Positions 1-11,258 of a stretch of 64,000 bases of DNA are shown piece by piece; position 1 is the stretch's first letter, and each line of letters opens with the position of its first letter. A program made the position numbers and the translations under genes. Origin of the DNA: Liquidambar formosana (taxonomy: Eukaryota; Streptophyta; Magnoliopsida; Saxifragales; Altingiaceae); assembly GCA_039720395.1 (NCBI GenBank), contig CM077833.1:11593133-11657132 (forward strand). Reading direction: 5' to 3'. The notes below the pieces were generated by a model that worked only from the letters and a program-made list of their open reading frames with translations, was not told the origin of the DNA and did no database searches.

Positions 1-12
1 GGTTTAACTTAA

Positions 13-156
13 CTAGGGAAGTATTCCAAGAAACTAACATGTGAGGTGTATGTTCCCTAGAGGCAAAATGATTGGAACTTGCTTATGAAGCAATAGACAA
101 AGAGTTGTCTTCTTATTGTGGGTTAGAAGTCAAGAAACTAACATGTGAGTCTTCTA
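13..156 (+). other. Leader hairpins 2 and 3 of copia A
   Basis: Hairpin 2 (13-60) has outer arms CTAGGGAA and TTCCCTAG; hairpin 3 (124-156) has arms TAGAAGTC and GTCTTCTA. Both enclose the same 17-nt loop AAGAAACTAACATGTGA. They are equivalent to 8046-8093 and 8157-8189 in element B. Hairpin 1 of this copy lies left of the window. Confidence 0.7.
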
Positions 157-315
157 GGTCACAGTGGGACCCCAATCCCCATTAGGAATGAGATTCCTGA
201 ATTCCATTAGAGGGTGTATGGAATTTGATAAAATAGTGGGAGGTACCATATGATTAAAGACCCAATCATTATGGATAAAAATGAAATCTAATTCTCTGTT
301 TATGTAGATTACCTA

Positions 316-870
316 ATTACTCACCTCAAAACCCCTATTTCCTAATATATAGGATATTGATAGTTTGACTAAACCCGATTTCTTTGATTGACTTAGGAAA
401 TTGAGAATTGTTCTTAATTTCAAAAGATTGTTCATATGCTATTAGGCCTTTTCTTAAAGGCCCTCCATAAAACATCCTAAGAAGAAAAAGACACTATGCG
501 CAATTGGCATCTTGTTGCCATGCTATATGATAGTATTGATGACTAATGAGCTTCAGAAGCAAAATTAGTCAATGCAAGTGCCTTTGATGTCCTACATCAC
601 ATACAAAGGTTGTATTATGAGTGAAATAATACTATAAAGTATAGTACTTGTAAAGGACTTCTTCTGGACTAGGATGTAATAAAAGTTGTTTATTAATAAT
701 CATTCTTTTGAAAAATGATTAATCACATAGAATAGCTTGAGAAGCTAGATGTGATTTAAAATGGAAGCATAGAGGAAAGCAAGTCTTGAAAAGTCAAAGA
801 CAAAGAAATATAATTATTTTGTAGTAAATATAAGGTATTGTAAAGGGAACTTGATAAAGTATCAGTCTTC
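316..870 (+). pseudogene. Copia gag remnant (element A)
   Basis: The interrupted frame aligns by eye with the 182-residue gag of copia D (44210-44758), for example around FFDWLRKLRIVLNFK against NCLDWLRNLKIVLDSK. The position equivalent to the gag ATG reads ATT (316-318). Stops and frameshifts follow within 100 codons. The same lesions occur at 8349 in B and 30589 in C, so they predate amplification. It cannot encode a capsid protein. Confidence 0.7.
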
Positions 871-2259
871 CTAGAAGAACTAAACTTTTGAAGTTTTGGT
901 TCATGCTCTAAACTAAATTGTTGGTTAGTTCTGCTTCTTGGTTTTTGGATTCTAGTATAATCTAAATCGAAGCAGAAAGTTAAGTAGATAATAAGTTGCC
1001 TTTAAAAATTTTAATAGAGCAAGAGTTGCTAGATTAATTTTGGGAACTTATTTCTTTACTAAGTCATTTAAGACATTCTAGAAATTTGATTTCCGAATTT
1101 AAATGACTAATTAGAGCGAATGCAACGTATTCTGAGAATACAAGAGATGTAGAGACTCTCATTTAAATGTAACGATTATGACTTGGTTATGAGATGACCA
1201 AACCCATCTTTTACTTGGTGAAGTGAAAGAGTTACATTTATAATTTGACTAATACATTGTGATGTATATAGTCATGTAGAGCATGCATTCAATTACAGTA
1301 GACTCATCTTAGAATACCATAACTCAATGGTGAATCTAAGAGAACGAATTGAACCCTATTAAGATATGGTTTGATCCATGATGAGTTTTACTAATGTATC
1401 CATCTAGGATATACCTTAAAATGCTACATATTGATAATTTAGGGTTCACTCCAATTTTTTCCCAAACATATTATATTAGATATGATATGGGATGAAACCC
1501 AACTTAAAGAAGTTAAGGATTGGGATTGTATTGCGTATGTCTAAAGACATAATGTAGACAATCTGGAAATAAGGTCAAGTAAGTGTTGAATTGTGGTATA
1601 TCCCAAAAGTGGTTGGGATAGTATTTCTATTACCCTAATGAACAAAAGTTGTCCATTAGGATGTTTGCTGGATTTTCTTGAGAAAGAGTTCATTCAAGAA
1701 AGATGCAAAAGTAGATAGAATTTATAGAATTGTCTGTAAAGCCACAAACGAACAAAGATCCAACCCTTGTCTCTGTTAAGACAAAACCCTTAACTACACT
1801 ACAATCTTTTCATAGATCAAATTGGATATTTCTTAACATAAGAGAGATATTGTATCTCTATTAGAATGTGAAAGAATTGTTCTTTGGTGATAAAGATCAC
1901 CAAGATAATCCTATTGATTATGACTAGATGATGTTTCACATCAACTCGAGAAATGACTAAGAGTCATTAAATCCAATATGGATAGGTAGAGACCTAAAAG
2001 GCTTGGCTATTTAAGAATGTTTTCAACATAGGCAAAAAGTTGTCTATAAAGAAACTTGTTTGATAATAGTTATGCTAAAATCCATTTGGATCTTGTTATC
2101 TATAAACACACATTTTGAATATGAGATATGTCAAAAAGGATATAAGGATGTTATATCAAATGGTGAAAAACCATAAAAGTGTGTAAGTTATAGAAGTCTA
2201 TTAATAGACTACAAGGTTCTCATAATTAGAACATCTATAAAGTTGAAGTAATCAAATTG

Positions 2260-3170
2260 TTTGATTTCTCTCATTGTATAGATGGATCATGAGTGTATAA
2301 AAGGTTAGTGGGAGTGCGATCGTTTTTCTTTATCCTAAGTATAGATGACATCATAATCATTATGAATGATATATGAATGTTATCTAATGTAAAGTTTTGG
2401 TTTTTGGAGAAAAACTAATTCATGAAAGATTTGGCAGAAGCATTCAACAAGATCTATAGAGATAGATCATATAGATTGCTAAGTATATCCAAATCATCAA
2501 ACATAGTTGAAATGTTGAAGGAGTTCAACATGGAGAATTCTAAGGGAGGTCTGATTTACTTCAGATAAGAATTCACTATTCAAGGGCATGTGCCCTAGGA
2601 TAACACAATTAAGGTTCTTAAAGTGTTAAGAAGCCTTATTCTACACTATGTATTGAACCTGATATCTATTATGTTGTAATTGTTACAAATAGTTATCAGT
2701 CAATTCAAATTTGGAATATTGGATTGTATATGGAAATTGTAGACTCATAGTAGATGGGTATATGGACTTGGATATAATCCATATGGGGTATATTTTATAT
2801 TCACTTTAGTTGGTGAAATACTTAATGGAAGAACTGTATGAAAGATACAGTGGATTCCATTATTAAGGGTGAATTAATTGTCGCATTGTCTAGGAGACTG
2901 TTTGGATCTATAAGTTCATTTAGAACTTAGAGTTGTTCCTTCCATTGAGTTGCCCACACCTTGTTTTGTGACAACAATGGGTCTATAGCTCAAGTATAGG
3001 AATCACGGTCTCATCAAAAGTCCAAACTCATAGAGTGACAATTCCAAGTGATTAGAGGAATCATTGGAAGAGGTAATAGATACATTACAGAAGATATTAT
3101 CTACATAAGTTTTTGTAGACCTACTGACTAAAGCTTTAAAACATAATTGGTTATGTCTAAGACCAACATC
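2260..3170 (+). pseudogene. Copia reverse transcriptase/RNase H remnant (element A)
   Basis: The RT active-site region that is normally YVDD reads SIDD at 2338-2349 (AGT ATA GAT GAC). About 150 bp downstream a stretch resembles the copia motif around FNMENSK. Near 2640-2760 the RNase H region is still legible around LCIEPDIYYVV, the counterpart of the family's LCTRPDICYAV-type motif. Stops and indels interrupt every frame. The C-terminal RNase H/pol end lies around 3000-3170. Confidence 0.65.
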
Positions 3171-3214
3171 TTGAGAAGATAGGTATGCGATATATGGTCG
3201 ATTGGCTTTAGTGC

Positions 3215-3224
3215 AAGTGGGAGA
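3215..3224 (+). other. Polypurine tract of copia A
   Basis: AAGTGGGAGA lies immediately 5' of the LTR start TGTTAGG at 3226, where plus-strand priming takes place in LTR retrotransposons. Equivalent tracts occur at 11248-11257 (B) and 33435-33444 (C), and on the minus strand at 42112-42121 (D). Confidence 0.7.
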
Positions 3225-3225
3225 T

Positions 3226-4878
3226 TGTTAGGATTATGCCCTAGAGCCAATCATAGAGATGATTGTTTAGGGATTAGGAACAATCATTTGATTTCATTTA
3301 TGTATGTCACATTTATTATTGATTTAATAAAAGGGCTTATTCTATTATGTTTATATGCATCATTTATATTTACATAATATGTCCATGGAGTTAGAGTTGA
3401 GAATATGGAATTACAAAGAGTTGTAATTTTGAGACTATAGATATATCTCTGTACTAAACTCCTAAAGCATTCCTAGTTGAAGGTTCACTATGATGGACAG
3501 TAATGAACCATAGGACTAGCACTTGTTAGGTTGACTCTATAGGAGGATAGCTAGTCTCAAGCTATTTGTGTGGAGACACTACAACCAACAAGTGGGTGCC
3601 TATTACGAGAATAGGTACACTGAATGTGACCAAAGATATGAGATAAACTGAATGGAGTTTTCCTGCCTGTCAATCAGTTTCTCATTGTTATAGTGGTATA
3701 AGTAATCCTTAGACCTGAGACACCATAGTTGTCTTATGCATGTAGCTTTAGAAGTTTGATAACACTAAGTGCAAATCCTATTCAGGGGTTTGCAAAGGTG
3801 TTCATTGGCCCTACTGCTATGTGTGTGAAGGCATGTGAGTGATCAACAAGGGATCCATCACTCTCAGGAAAAGAGAGAGAATGTCTCATATAGCATTCAT
3901 AATATAACTCATTAAATCCATGGCCATGGTAGGATGAATATGAAAATAGTTTCATGAGTTCATCAATGAGTTGATATCTATGAATGAGTATAAAGTAATT
4001 GAACTAGGGACTTGACAGACTTCCATGTCCTATTAGTTCAATTGGAGACATTGTGTTGAAGGAAGGATGCAATTGTAACCTATAAACTATAACAGAAGGG
4101 TTCTTTGTAAATGACTATTCACCTCATTAAGGACCACACCATGAGCCATATGCTAGGTGTTACTCATGGTTAGTAGAAGCCCTAATTGATATAAGTGAGT
4201 TATAATCAATTAGGGAATTGGAAAGAGTTCCAATTAGACCCTAAATGGAAAGAGTTCCATTGTGCACACCTCGTGCTATTCCTACTACTTGATGATGTGA
4301 ACCCAATGGGTCACACACTAATCATGCAAGAAGAGCTTTAAGGTCTATGAGAGAAAGGGCATAAGTGAATAAAAGAAAAGTTCTTAAAGGCTTAGTTTGT
4401 ATTTGATATAAACTAGAGGGGTTATTGTGTAATTATGAGTAATTACACAAAACCTTTTAGGGTTAGAAATCCCCCTCATGGCCGGCCCTATAATGTGGAT
4501 ATATAAGCCACACAATGATGTGATGACATCATACTTTGGAGGCTCCCCAAGGGCTGGCCAGAATTTCCAGCCTCCCTCTCTCTCTCTCCTCTCTTCTCCT
4601 ACACTAGCAACAACAAGGAAAAGGAGGAAAGGACTTGAAGCTCTAGCTAGGTGTGGATACCGTTGGAGGCAGCACACTTGGGCTGCTCATTCACCGCTGT
4701 CCGGAATCAAAGCTTGGAGCAAAAAGGAGAAGACCATTAAAACTGTAAGTGTTCTAACCCTCTTCGTAGTTAGGGTTTGATTTTGTGTTATGCATAGTTA
4801 GATTCATGGGATTGGGAATCGTAGGAAAAATTTTTATATTCCGCCTTTGTATTTTTCCCTCTTGTTCGATTCCCAACA
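3226..4878 (+). mobile_element. Copia LTR shared by elements A and B (1653 bp)
   Basis: The LTR begins TGTTAGGATTATGCCC and ends GATTCCCAACA, the TG...CA ends of an LTR. It is the 3' LTR of A because a purine tract precedes it. It is also the 5' LTR of B because a tRNA-Met primer site follows. It is nearly identical to 11259-12911; the only difference I spotted is G4420 against A12453. It holds a TATA-like box and a CT-rich stretch near 4570-4600. A 100-codon frame at 4478-4780 is an LTR artefact, not a gene. Confidence 0.93.
4500..4532 (+). promoter_or_regulatory. LTR core promoter: TATA box and TGATGACATCA element
   Basis: TATATAAG (4500-4507) is followed 13 bp later by TGATGACATCAT (4521-4532), a near palindrome resembling plant bZIP/TGA-factor sites. 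The same pair recurs in the other LTRs of the family: near 12533 (B), near 37508 (C, TATTTAAG), near 58557 (E, TATATAAG) and, on the minus strand, in D around 40800. The U3/R boundary is therefore probably near 4530. Binding-factor identity is inferred. Confidence 0.55.
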
Positions 4879-4879
4879 G

Positions 4880-4893
4880 TGGTATCAGAGCCA
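4880..4893 (+). other. Primer binding site of copia B (initiator tRNA-Met)
   Basis: TGGTATCAGAGCCA starts two bases after the LTR end at 4878. It matches the complement of the plant initiator tRNA-Met 3' end, the usual primer for copia elements. The equivalent site in C is 24817-24830. Confidence 0.9.
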
Positions 4894-7800
4894 TGATTAT
4901 GCATAATACAAAATACATATGGGCTGGTAATTATGGTGTAGTTGAATGATTCAAAAATCTGAAAAAAATTTTCTGCATAATTGGTTTTCCTCCATGGCTG
5001 AACCTAGGGTTTGGAACCCTAGGTCAATTCTCTTCTACTCCTCTTCTAATTGATGGTTAAGTGTATCCATGGATGCAATAGGTTGCATAGGGTTTGAGTT
5101 TGGAGAAGAAGAATAAGGAAACTAGGGTTTTATAAAACTGTTATGAACAGTTTTCATGGTTGCCATGAAAAACCGTCATCTTGTTTTGCCTGCCAAAATT
5201 TGAGTTCTCCTCCAAAATTTTCGTGCCATATATGGTTAGAAAGCTCTTCAAATCAGCTTTCAAACCCAACAAACGGTTCGTCGATCCGAGTTCTGTAGAG
5301 AAAGTTATGAATTTTTTACTACAGGTTGTCTGGAAAGACAGTTTTGCTCGGGAATGATGCAATAACCACAACTCTGAGTTGTTGATGGAGATCAAAGGCA
5401 TGGCAATGGTTGCCATCACTTGGGTTATGTTCTAGACATGGTAGGGAAAGGTTCCCAAGCATTTAGATGCATCATAATTGGATTAAGATGCTAGAACAGA
5501 AGGAAGAAGGAGAAGAACACCATGGAGGCTGAATCTGGGTTTTAGAACCCTAAGGTTCTTGCAATTAATTCTAATTAAAGCTGCTGTATTTATGATGGAA
5601 GATCATTTTAGGATCATTATATATCATGTGTATATGATTTTCTTTAAGTTTCAAAAAGGTTTTGATGGAAAAAGATTCAAAAAGTTTGAAAATTTTTCAT
5701 GAACAGCATAGCAGATTTTCTCTGCAGAAAAGTCATCAATGGAGTTTTGATTAGAACTTGAGTTAGGGAACTCCAAATTGCATGAAACCAATTGCATTAG
5801 TTTCCTAAGACATGTAGGATACTGGGAAAATTCGTTTGGTAGCCTGACTTAATCATCTTGCTGGGTTTTAAATCAATTTCTAACCATGGACAGTATGCTG
5901 TCAAATTCTGGGCAGCCTACTGTTGTTTTAATTGTTTAGAACACTTGGTGATAATATGATCATCCAAACCTTTTTTATTGGCTTAGTATTTCATGTAGGG
6001 ACATGATAAAAAAGCTGGTTTCAATGGAAGAGTCGAATTGATAAGGATTTAGAAGCTATTGTGACCTTCAAGGTCTGCAACAATGGCTCCAGCAATGGGT
6101 TTTGGAAACCCTGATTGTTCTTGATGATGGCAGCCACTTCCACCACTTCTCACATGTCCAGAGGCTTGTCCCACACCCCTAGGATGTTCTCCCATGACTG
6201 GCCATGGCCTCCCACAGTCGTTGGTGACCATGGCAGCCTAGCCAAGCTCAGGCAGCCCCCTGGTAGTGACGGCTGCATAGAGTTAAGGATGAAACCCTAA
6301 TTTTGAGTTAATGATGAAACCCTAATTTCATTATGGCATTAATTAAAACCCTAATTGGAATATTAATTACCTTAATTAAGAGTTAATGATTGGTCATTAA
6401 ATGACCAATCATGGTTATTGATTGTTAGGGCATAATTAATACCATTAATGATGTCTAGGGTTAGGGTTTTGGAAACCCTAATTAGTGTAATTAATTAAGG
6501 GTAATTAATACCCTATTTGGCATTAATTAAACCCTAATCCCTTTTATTAAATACCATATGAACCTAGGGTTTTAATGATTGGACATTAAATGACCAATCA
6601 TAAGGCATTTAATGATTAGGGCTTGCATTTAGGGTTTAGGGTTATGCATTTAGGGTTTAGGGTTTTAGGAAACCCTAATACACTAATTCATCATTTTAAT
6701 GATTTTATTTAATTCCTATATTAATTATTTAATTAATATTGATTAATTTTATAATGTTTTAAATGGTTTAAAACACAATTAGGGATTAAATTAAAATCTG
6801 GAAATTCTTAATTAAATGAAATTGTTTTGTTTAATTAAGGAAACCCTAATATTGGATATTAGAGTTATTTTAGGAAACTTTACATGTTTTAAATTAATTT
6901 GATTAATTGAAACTGTAATGTCTTAAATGTTAAGACTTTATTTAATTCTGGATATTTTTGTTAAAACCTAATAAGATTAGGATGCATTAATGAGATTAAT
7001 GTAAATCATTCAAGAGAATTACCATAATGCCCATATGTTTTAATGCTTACAGTTTTTCTTTACATTATGCAATGAGATTGTATGTATGTGTTTGGATGAT
7101 GATTATGGACTATACCCTTTAAACCAATTGTGATTGGCCGTCTTATGAATGGGATGTTATAAATATTTTTCAAGAGTTGTAATTTTATTAAGGTGATGTA
7201 ATTTAATTGGGGCTTGCATGCCACCTTCCCTCTCTCTCTATCATTCTCTTATGTACCCCACATTCCCCTTATGTATCCCTTTCTATATATTATGTAAATG
7301 TTATGTAATCGAGAGCGCACTAAGGAGCATGGTGGACCCAAAGGAGTATGATGGAGCCCAACAAGCCAATGGTGGAGACCATCAAGCCAAGGGAGCAGAT
7401 TGAAGGACTTGAAAGCTTAGAGAAGTTTTTCAAGAAAGCATGCATGTTACGAATGGTTTATTTTACGATCACCTACACCCACCTTAGACCTTGGATTCAA
7501 TCTATTGGCTTGGATTGAATCCTCTCAAAGTCCATAATCATCATAGTGGGAGCTTTAATTTATGAGATAATTGTATTAGCTCCAATACTATAGTTTGGTA
7601 TATGTTACCTATTCACTTAGGGACTAATATCAAAATATGGTACTTTATATATGTTGATATATAATAACATGCGATGTATGATTTATAATAGCATGAGATG
7701 TATGATTATAAATAGCATAATTTATATGTTTAAATTTTGATACATAGGATGCATGTTAATTTGATGAGACCCTTTAAAACCCCTCTTATCTAATATTAAG

Positions 7801-7960
7801 TTGAAAATGGAGAAGTCATTGGGGAATGAATTCTTCATTGCCTTCCATCATTATAGGATCATCTAACGTCCCTTAATGTGGGTACCTGGCTGCAGACATG
7901 TAGGAGCTACCCATGTTAAAGACATTACTTGAAACTATCACATATGAGATATCATGGGGT

Positions 7961-8189
7961 GCCTAAACTGGTATATACCAAGAAACTAACATGTGAGGTA
8001 TATATTTGGCGAAACATACCTGTATGAATGATGGGTTTAACTTAACTAGGGAAGTATTCCAAGAAACTAACATGTGAGGTGTATGTTCCCTAGAGGCAAA
8101 ATGATTGGAACTTGCTTATGAAGCAATAGACAAAGAGTTGTCTTCTTATTGTGGGTTAGAAGTCAAGAAACTAACATGTGAGTCTTCTA
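7961..8189 (+). other. Triple leader hairpin array of copia B
   Basis: Hairpin 1 is 7961-8010 (inner arms TATATACC and GGTATATA, outer GCC and GGC). Hairpin 2 is 8046-8093 (outer arms CTAGGGAA and TTCCCTAG). Hairpin 3 is 8157-8189 (arms TAGAAGTC and GTCTTCTA). The three stems are unrelated in sequence but each encloses AAGAAACTAACATGTGA. The array ends about 160 nt before the former gag start. The position suggests a packaging, dimerisation or translation-control RNA, which is inference. Confidence 0.75.
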
Positions 8190-8348
8190 GGTCACAGTGG
8201 GACCCCAATCCCCATTAGGAATGAGATTCCTGAATTCCATTAGAGGGTGTATGGAATTTGATAAAATAGTGGGAGGTACCATATGATTAAAGACCCAATC
8301 ATTATGGATAAAAATGAAATCTAATTCTCTGTTTATGTAGATTACCTA

Positions 8349-8900
8349 ATTACTCACCTCAAAACCCCTATTTCCTAATATATAGGATATTGATAGTTTG
8401 ACTAAACCCGATTTCTTTGATTGACTTAGGAAATTGAGAATTGTTCTTAATTTCAAAAGATTGTTCATATGCTATTAGGCCTTTTCTTAAAGGCCCTCCA
8501 TAAAACATCCTAAGAAGAAAAAGACACTATGCGCAATTGGCATCTTGTTGCCATGCTATATGATAGTATTGATGACTAATGAGCTTCAGAAGCAAAATTA
8601 GTCAATGCAAGTGCCTTTGATGTCCTACATCACATACAAAGGTTGTATTATGAGTGAAATAATACTATAAAGTATAGTACTTGTAAAGGACTTCTTCTGG
8701 ACTAGGATGTAATAAAAGTTGTTTATTAATAATCATTCTTTTGAAAAATGATTAATCACATAGAATAGCTTGAGAAGCTAGATGTGATTTAAAATGGAAG
8801 CATAGAGGAAAGCAAGTCTTGAAAAGTCAAAGACAAAGAAATATAATTATTTTGTAGTAAATATAAGGTATTGTAAAGGGAACTTGATAAAGTATCAGTC
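8349..8900 (+). pseudogene. Copia gag remnant (element B)
   Basis: Counterpart of 316-870. The gag start equivalent to 44758 in D reads ATT at 8349-8351 while the following CTCACCTC is retained. Peptide fragments match D gag in several frames, with stop codons between them. The zinc-knuckle region is not recognisable. The identical lesions in A and C show that this gag was already dead when the family last spread. Confidence 0.7.
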
Positions 8901-10289
8901 TTCCTAGAAGAACTAAACTTTTGAAGTTTTGGTTCATGCTCTAAACTAAATTGTTGGTTAGTTCTGCTTCTTGGTTTTTGGATTCTAGTATAATCTAAAT
9001 CGAAGCAGAAAGTTAAGTAGATAATAAGTTGCCTTTAAAAATTTTAATAGAGCAAGAGTTGCTAGATTAATTTTGGGAACTTATTTCTTTACTAAGTCAT
9101 TTAAGACATTCTAGAAATTTGATTTCCGAATTTAAATGACTAATTAGAGCGAATGCAACGTATTCTGAGAATACAAGAGATGTAGAGACTCTCATTTAAA
9201 TGTAACGATTATGACTTGGTTATGAGATGACCAAACCCATCTTTTACTTGGTGAAGTGAAAGAGTTACATTTATAATTTGACTAATACATTGTGATGTAT
9301 ATAGTCATGTAGAGCATGCATTCAATTACAGTAGACTCATCTTAGAATACCATAACTCAATGGTGAATCTAAGAGAACGAATTGAACCCTATTAAGATAT
9401 GGTTTGATCCATGATGAGTTTTACTAATGTATCCATCTAGGATATACCTTAAAATGCTACATATTGATAATTTAGGGTTCACTCCAATTTTTTCCCAAAC
9501 ATATTATATTAGATATGATATGGGATGAAACCCAACTTAAAGAAGTTAAGGATTGGGATTGTATTGCGTATGTCTAAAGACATAATGTAGACAATCTGGA
9601 AATAAGGTCAAGTAAGTGTTGAATTGTGGTATATCCCAAAAGTGGTTGGGATAGTATTTCTATTACCCTAATGAACAAAAGTTGTCCATTAGGATGTTTG
9701 CTGGATTTTCTTGAGAAAGAGTTCATTCAAGAAAGATGCAAAAGTAGATAGAATTTATAGAATTGTCTGTAAAGCCACAAACGAACAAAGATCCAACCCT
9801 TGTCTCTGTTAAGACAAAACCCTTAACTACACTACAATCTTTTCATAGATCAAATTGGATATTTCTTAACATAAGAGAGATATTGTATCTCTATTAGAAT
9901 GTGAAAGAATTGTTCTTTGGTGATAAAGATCACCAAGATAATCCTATTGATTATGACTAGATGATGTTTCACATCAACTCGAGAAATGACTAAGAGTCAT
10001 TAAATCCAATATGGATAGGTAGAGACCTAAAAGGCTTGGCTATTTAAGAATGTTTTCAACATAGGCAAAAAGTTGTCTATAAAGAAACTTGTTTGATAAT
10101 AGTTATGCTAAAATCCATTTGGATCTTGTTATCTATAAACACACATTTTGAATATGAGATATGTCAAAAAGGATATAAGGATGTTATATCAAATGGTGAA
10201 AAACCATAAAAGTGTGTAAGTTATAGAAGTCTATTAATAGACTACAAGGTTCTCATAATTAGAACATCTATAAAGTTGAAGTAATCAAA

Positions 10290-11200
10290 TTGTTTGATTT
10301 CTCTCATTGTATAGATGGATCATGAGTGTATAAAAGGTTAGTGGGAGTGCGATCGTTTTTCTTTATCCTAAGTATAGATGACATCATAATCATTATGAAT
10401 GATATATGAATGTTATCTAATGTAAAGTTTTGGTTTTTGGAGAAAAACTAATTCATGAAAGATTTGGCAGAAGCATTCAACAAGATCTATAGAGATAGAT
10501 CATATAGATTGCTAAGTATATCCAAATCATCAAACATAGTTGAAATGTTGAAGGAGTTCAACATGGAGAATTCTAAGGGAGGTCTGATTTACTTCAGATA
10601 AGAATTCACTATTCAAGGGCATGTGCCCTAGGATAACACAATTAAGGTTCTTAAAGTGTTAAGAAGCCTTATTCTACACTATGTATTGAACCTGATATCT
10701 ATTATGTTGTAATTGTTACAAATAGTTATCAGTCAATTCAAATTTGGAATATTGGATTGTATATGGAAATTGTAGACTCATAGTAGATGGGTATATGGAC
10801 TTGGATATAATCCATATGGGGTATATTTTATATTCACTTTAGTTGGTGAAATACTTAATGGAAGAACTGTATGAAAGATACAGTGGATTCCATTATTAAG
10901 GGTGAATTAATTGTCGCATTGTCTAGGAGACTGTTTGGATCTATAAGTTCATTTAGAACTTAGAGTTGTTCCTTCCATTGAGTTGCCCACACCTTGTTTT
11001 GTGACAACAATGGGTCTATAGCTCAAGTATAGGAATCACGGTCTCATCAAAAGTCCAAACTCATAGAGTGACAATTCCAAGTGATTAGAGGAATCATTGG
11101 AAGAGGTAATAGATACATTACAGAAGATATTATCTACATAAGTTTTTGTAGACCTACTGACTAAAGCTTTAAAACATAATTGGTTATGTCTAAGACCAAC
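10290..11200 (+). pseudogene. Copia reverse transcriptase/RNase H remnant (element B)
   Basis: Counterpart of 2260-3170. The RT catalytic box reads SIDD at 10371-10382 instead of YVDD. Downstream come the FNMENSK-like stretch (about 10555-10580) and the RNase H motif around EPDIYYVV. Multiple stops and indels exclude function. The segment runs up to the purine tract at 11248-11257. Confidence 0.65.
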
Positions 11201-11258
11201 ATCTTGAGAAGATAGGTATGCGATATATGGTCGATTGGCTTTAGTGCAAGTGGGAGAT

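Larger units (their letters stand above)
1..3225 (+). mobile_element. Copia element A, internal region (partial, left end outside window)
   Basis: Bases 1-3225 repeat 8034-11258 with a constant offset of 8033. The window opens inside the untranslated leader, just before the second of the three leader hairpins. Dead gag and pol follow, ending in a purine tract before the LTR at 3226. No long open frame exists, but copia-type peptides are readable in pieces. The 5' LTR and most of the leader of this copy must lie left of the window. Element A shares its 3' LTR with element B, which makes a tandem array. Confidence 0.85.
4879..11258 (+). mobile_element. Copia element B, internal region
   Basis: This 6.4 kb stretch lies between two nearly identical LTRs. 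From 4894 to about 8348 it is an unusually long AT-rich, apparently non-coding leader. Within it, 6300-6900 is dominated by TTAATTAA and AACCCTAA words. The three repeated hairpins lie at 7961-8189. Dead gag (8349-8900), degenerate integrase (about 9100-10000) and RT/RNase H (about 10290-11200) follow. There is no frame longer than about 100 codons, although primer site, purine tract and LTRs are intact. It is best read as a non-autonomous copia derivative. Confidence 0.88.

Noticed and set aside
4478..4780. 100-codon frame repeated at 12511-12813, and its antisense 97-codon frame
   Set aside because: Both lie inside the copia LTR across the promoter and CT-rich region. They recur only because the LTR is duplicated, and the diverged LTRs of C, D and E do not keep them.
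6600..6670. Telomere-like TTTAGGG words (also 26540-26590)
   Set aside because: Only two or three consecutive units, in the copia leader amid many AACCCTAA words; not a telomere array.
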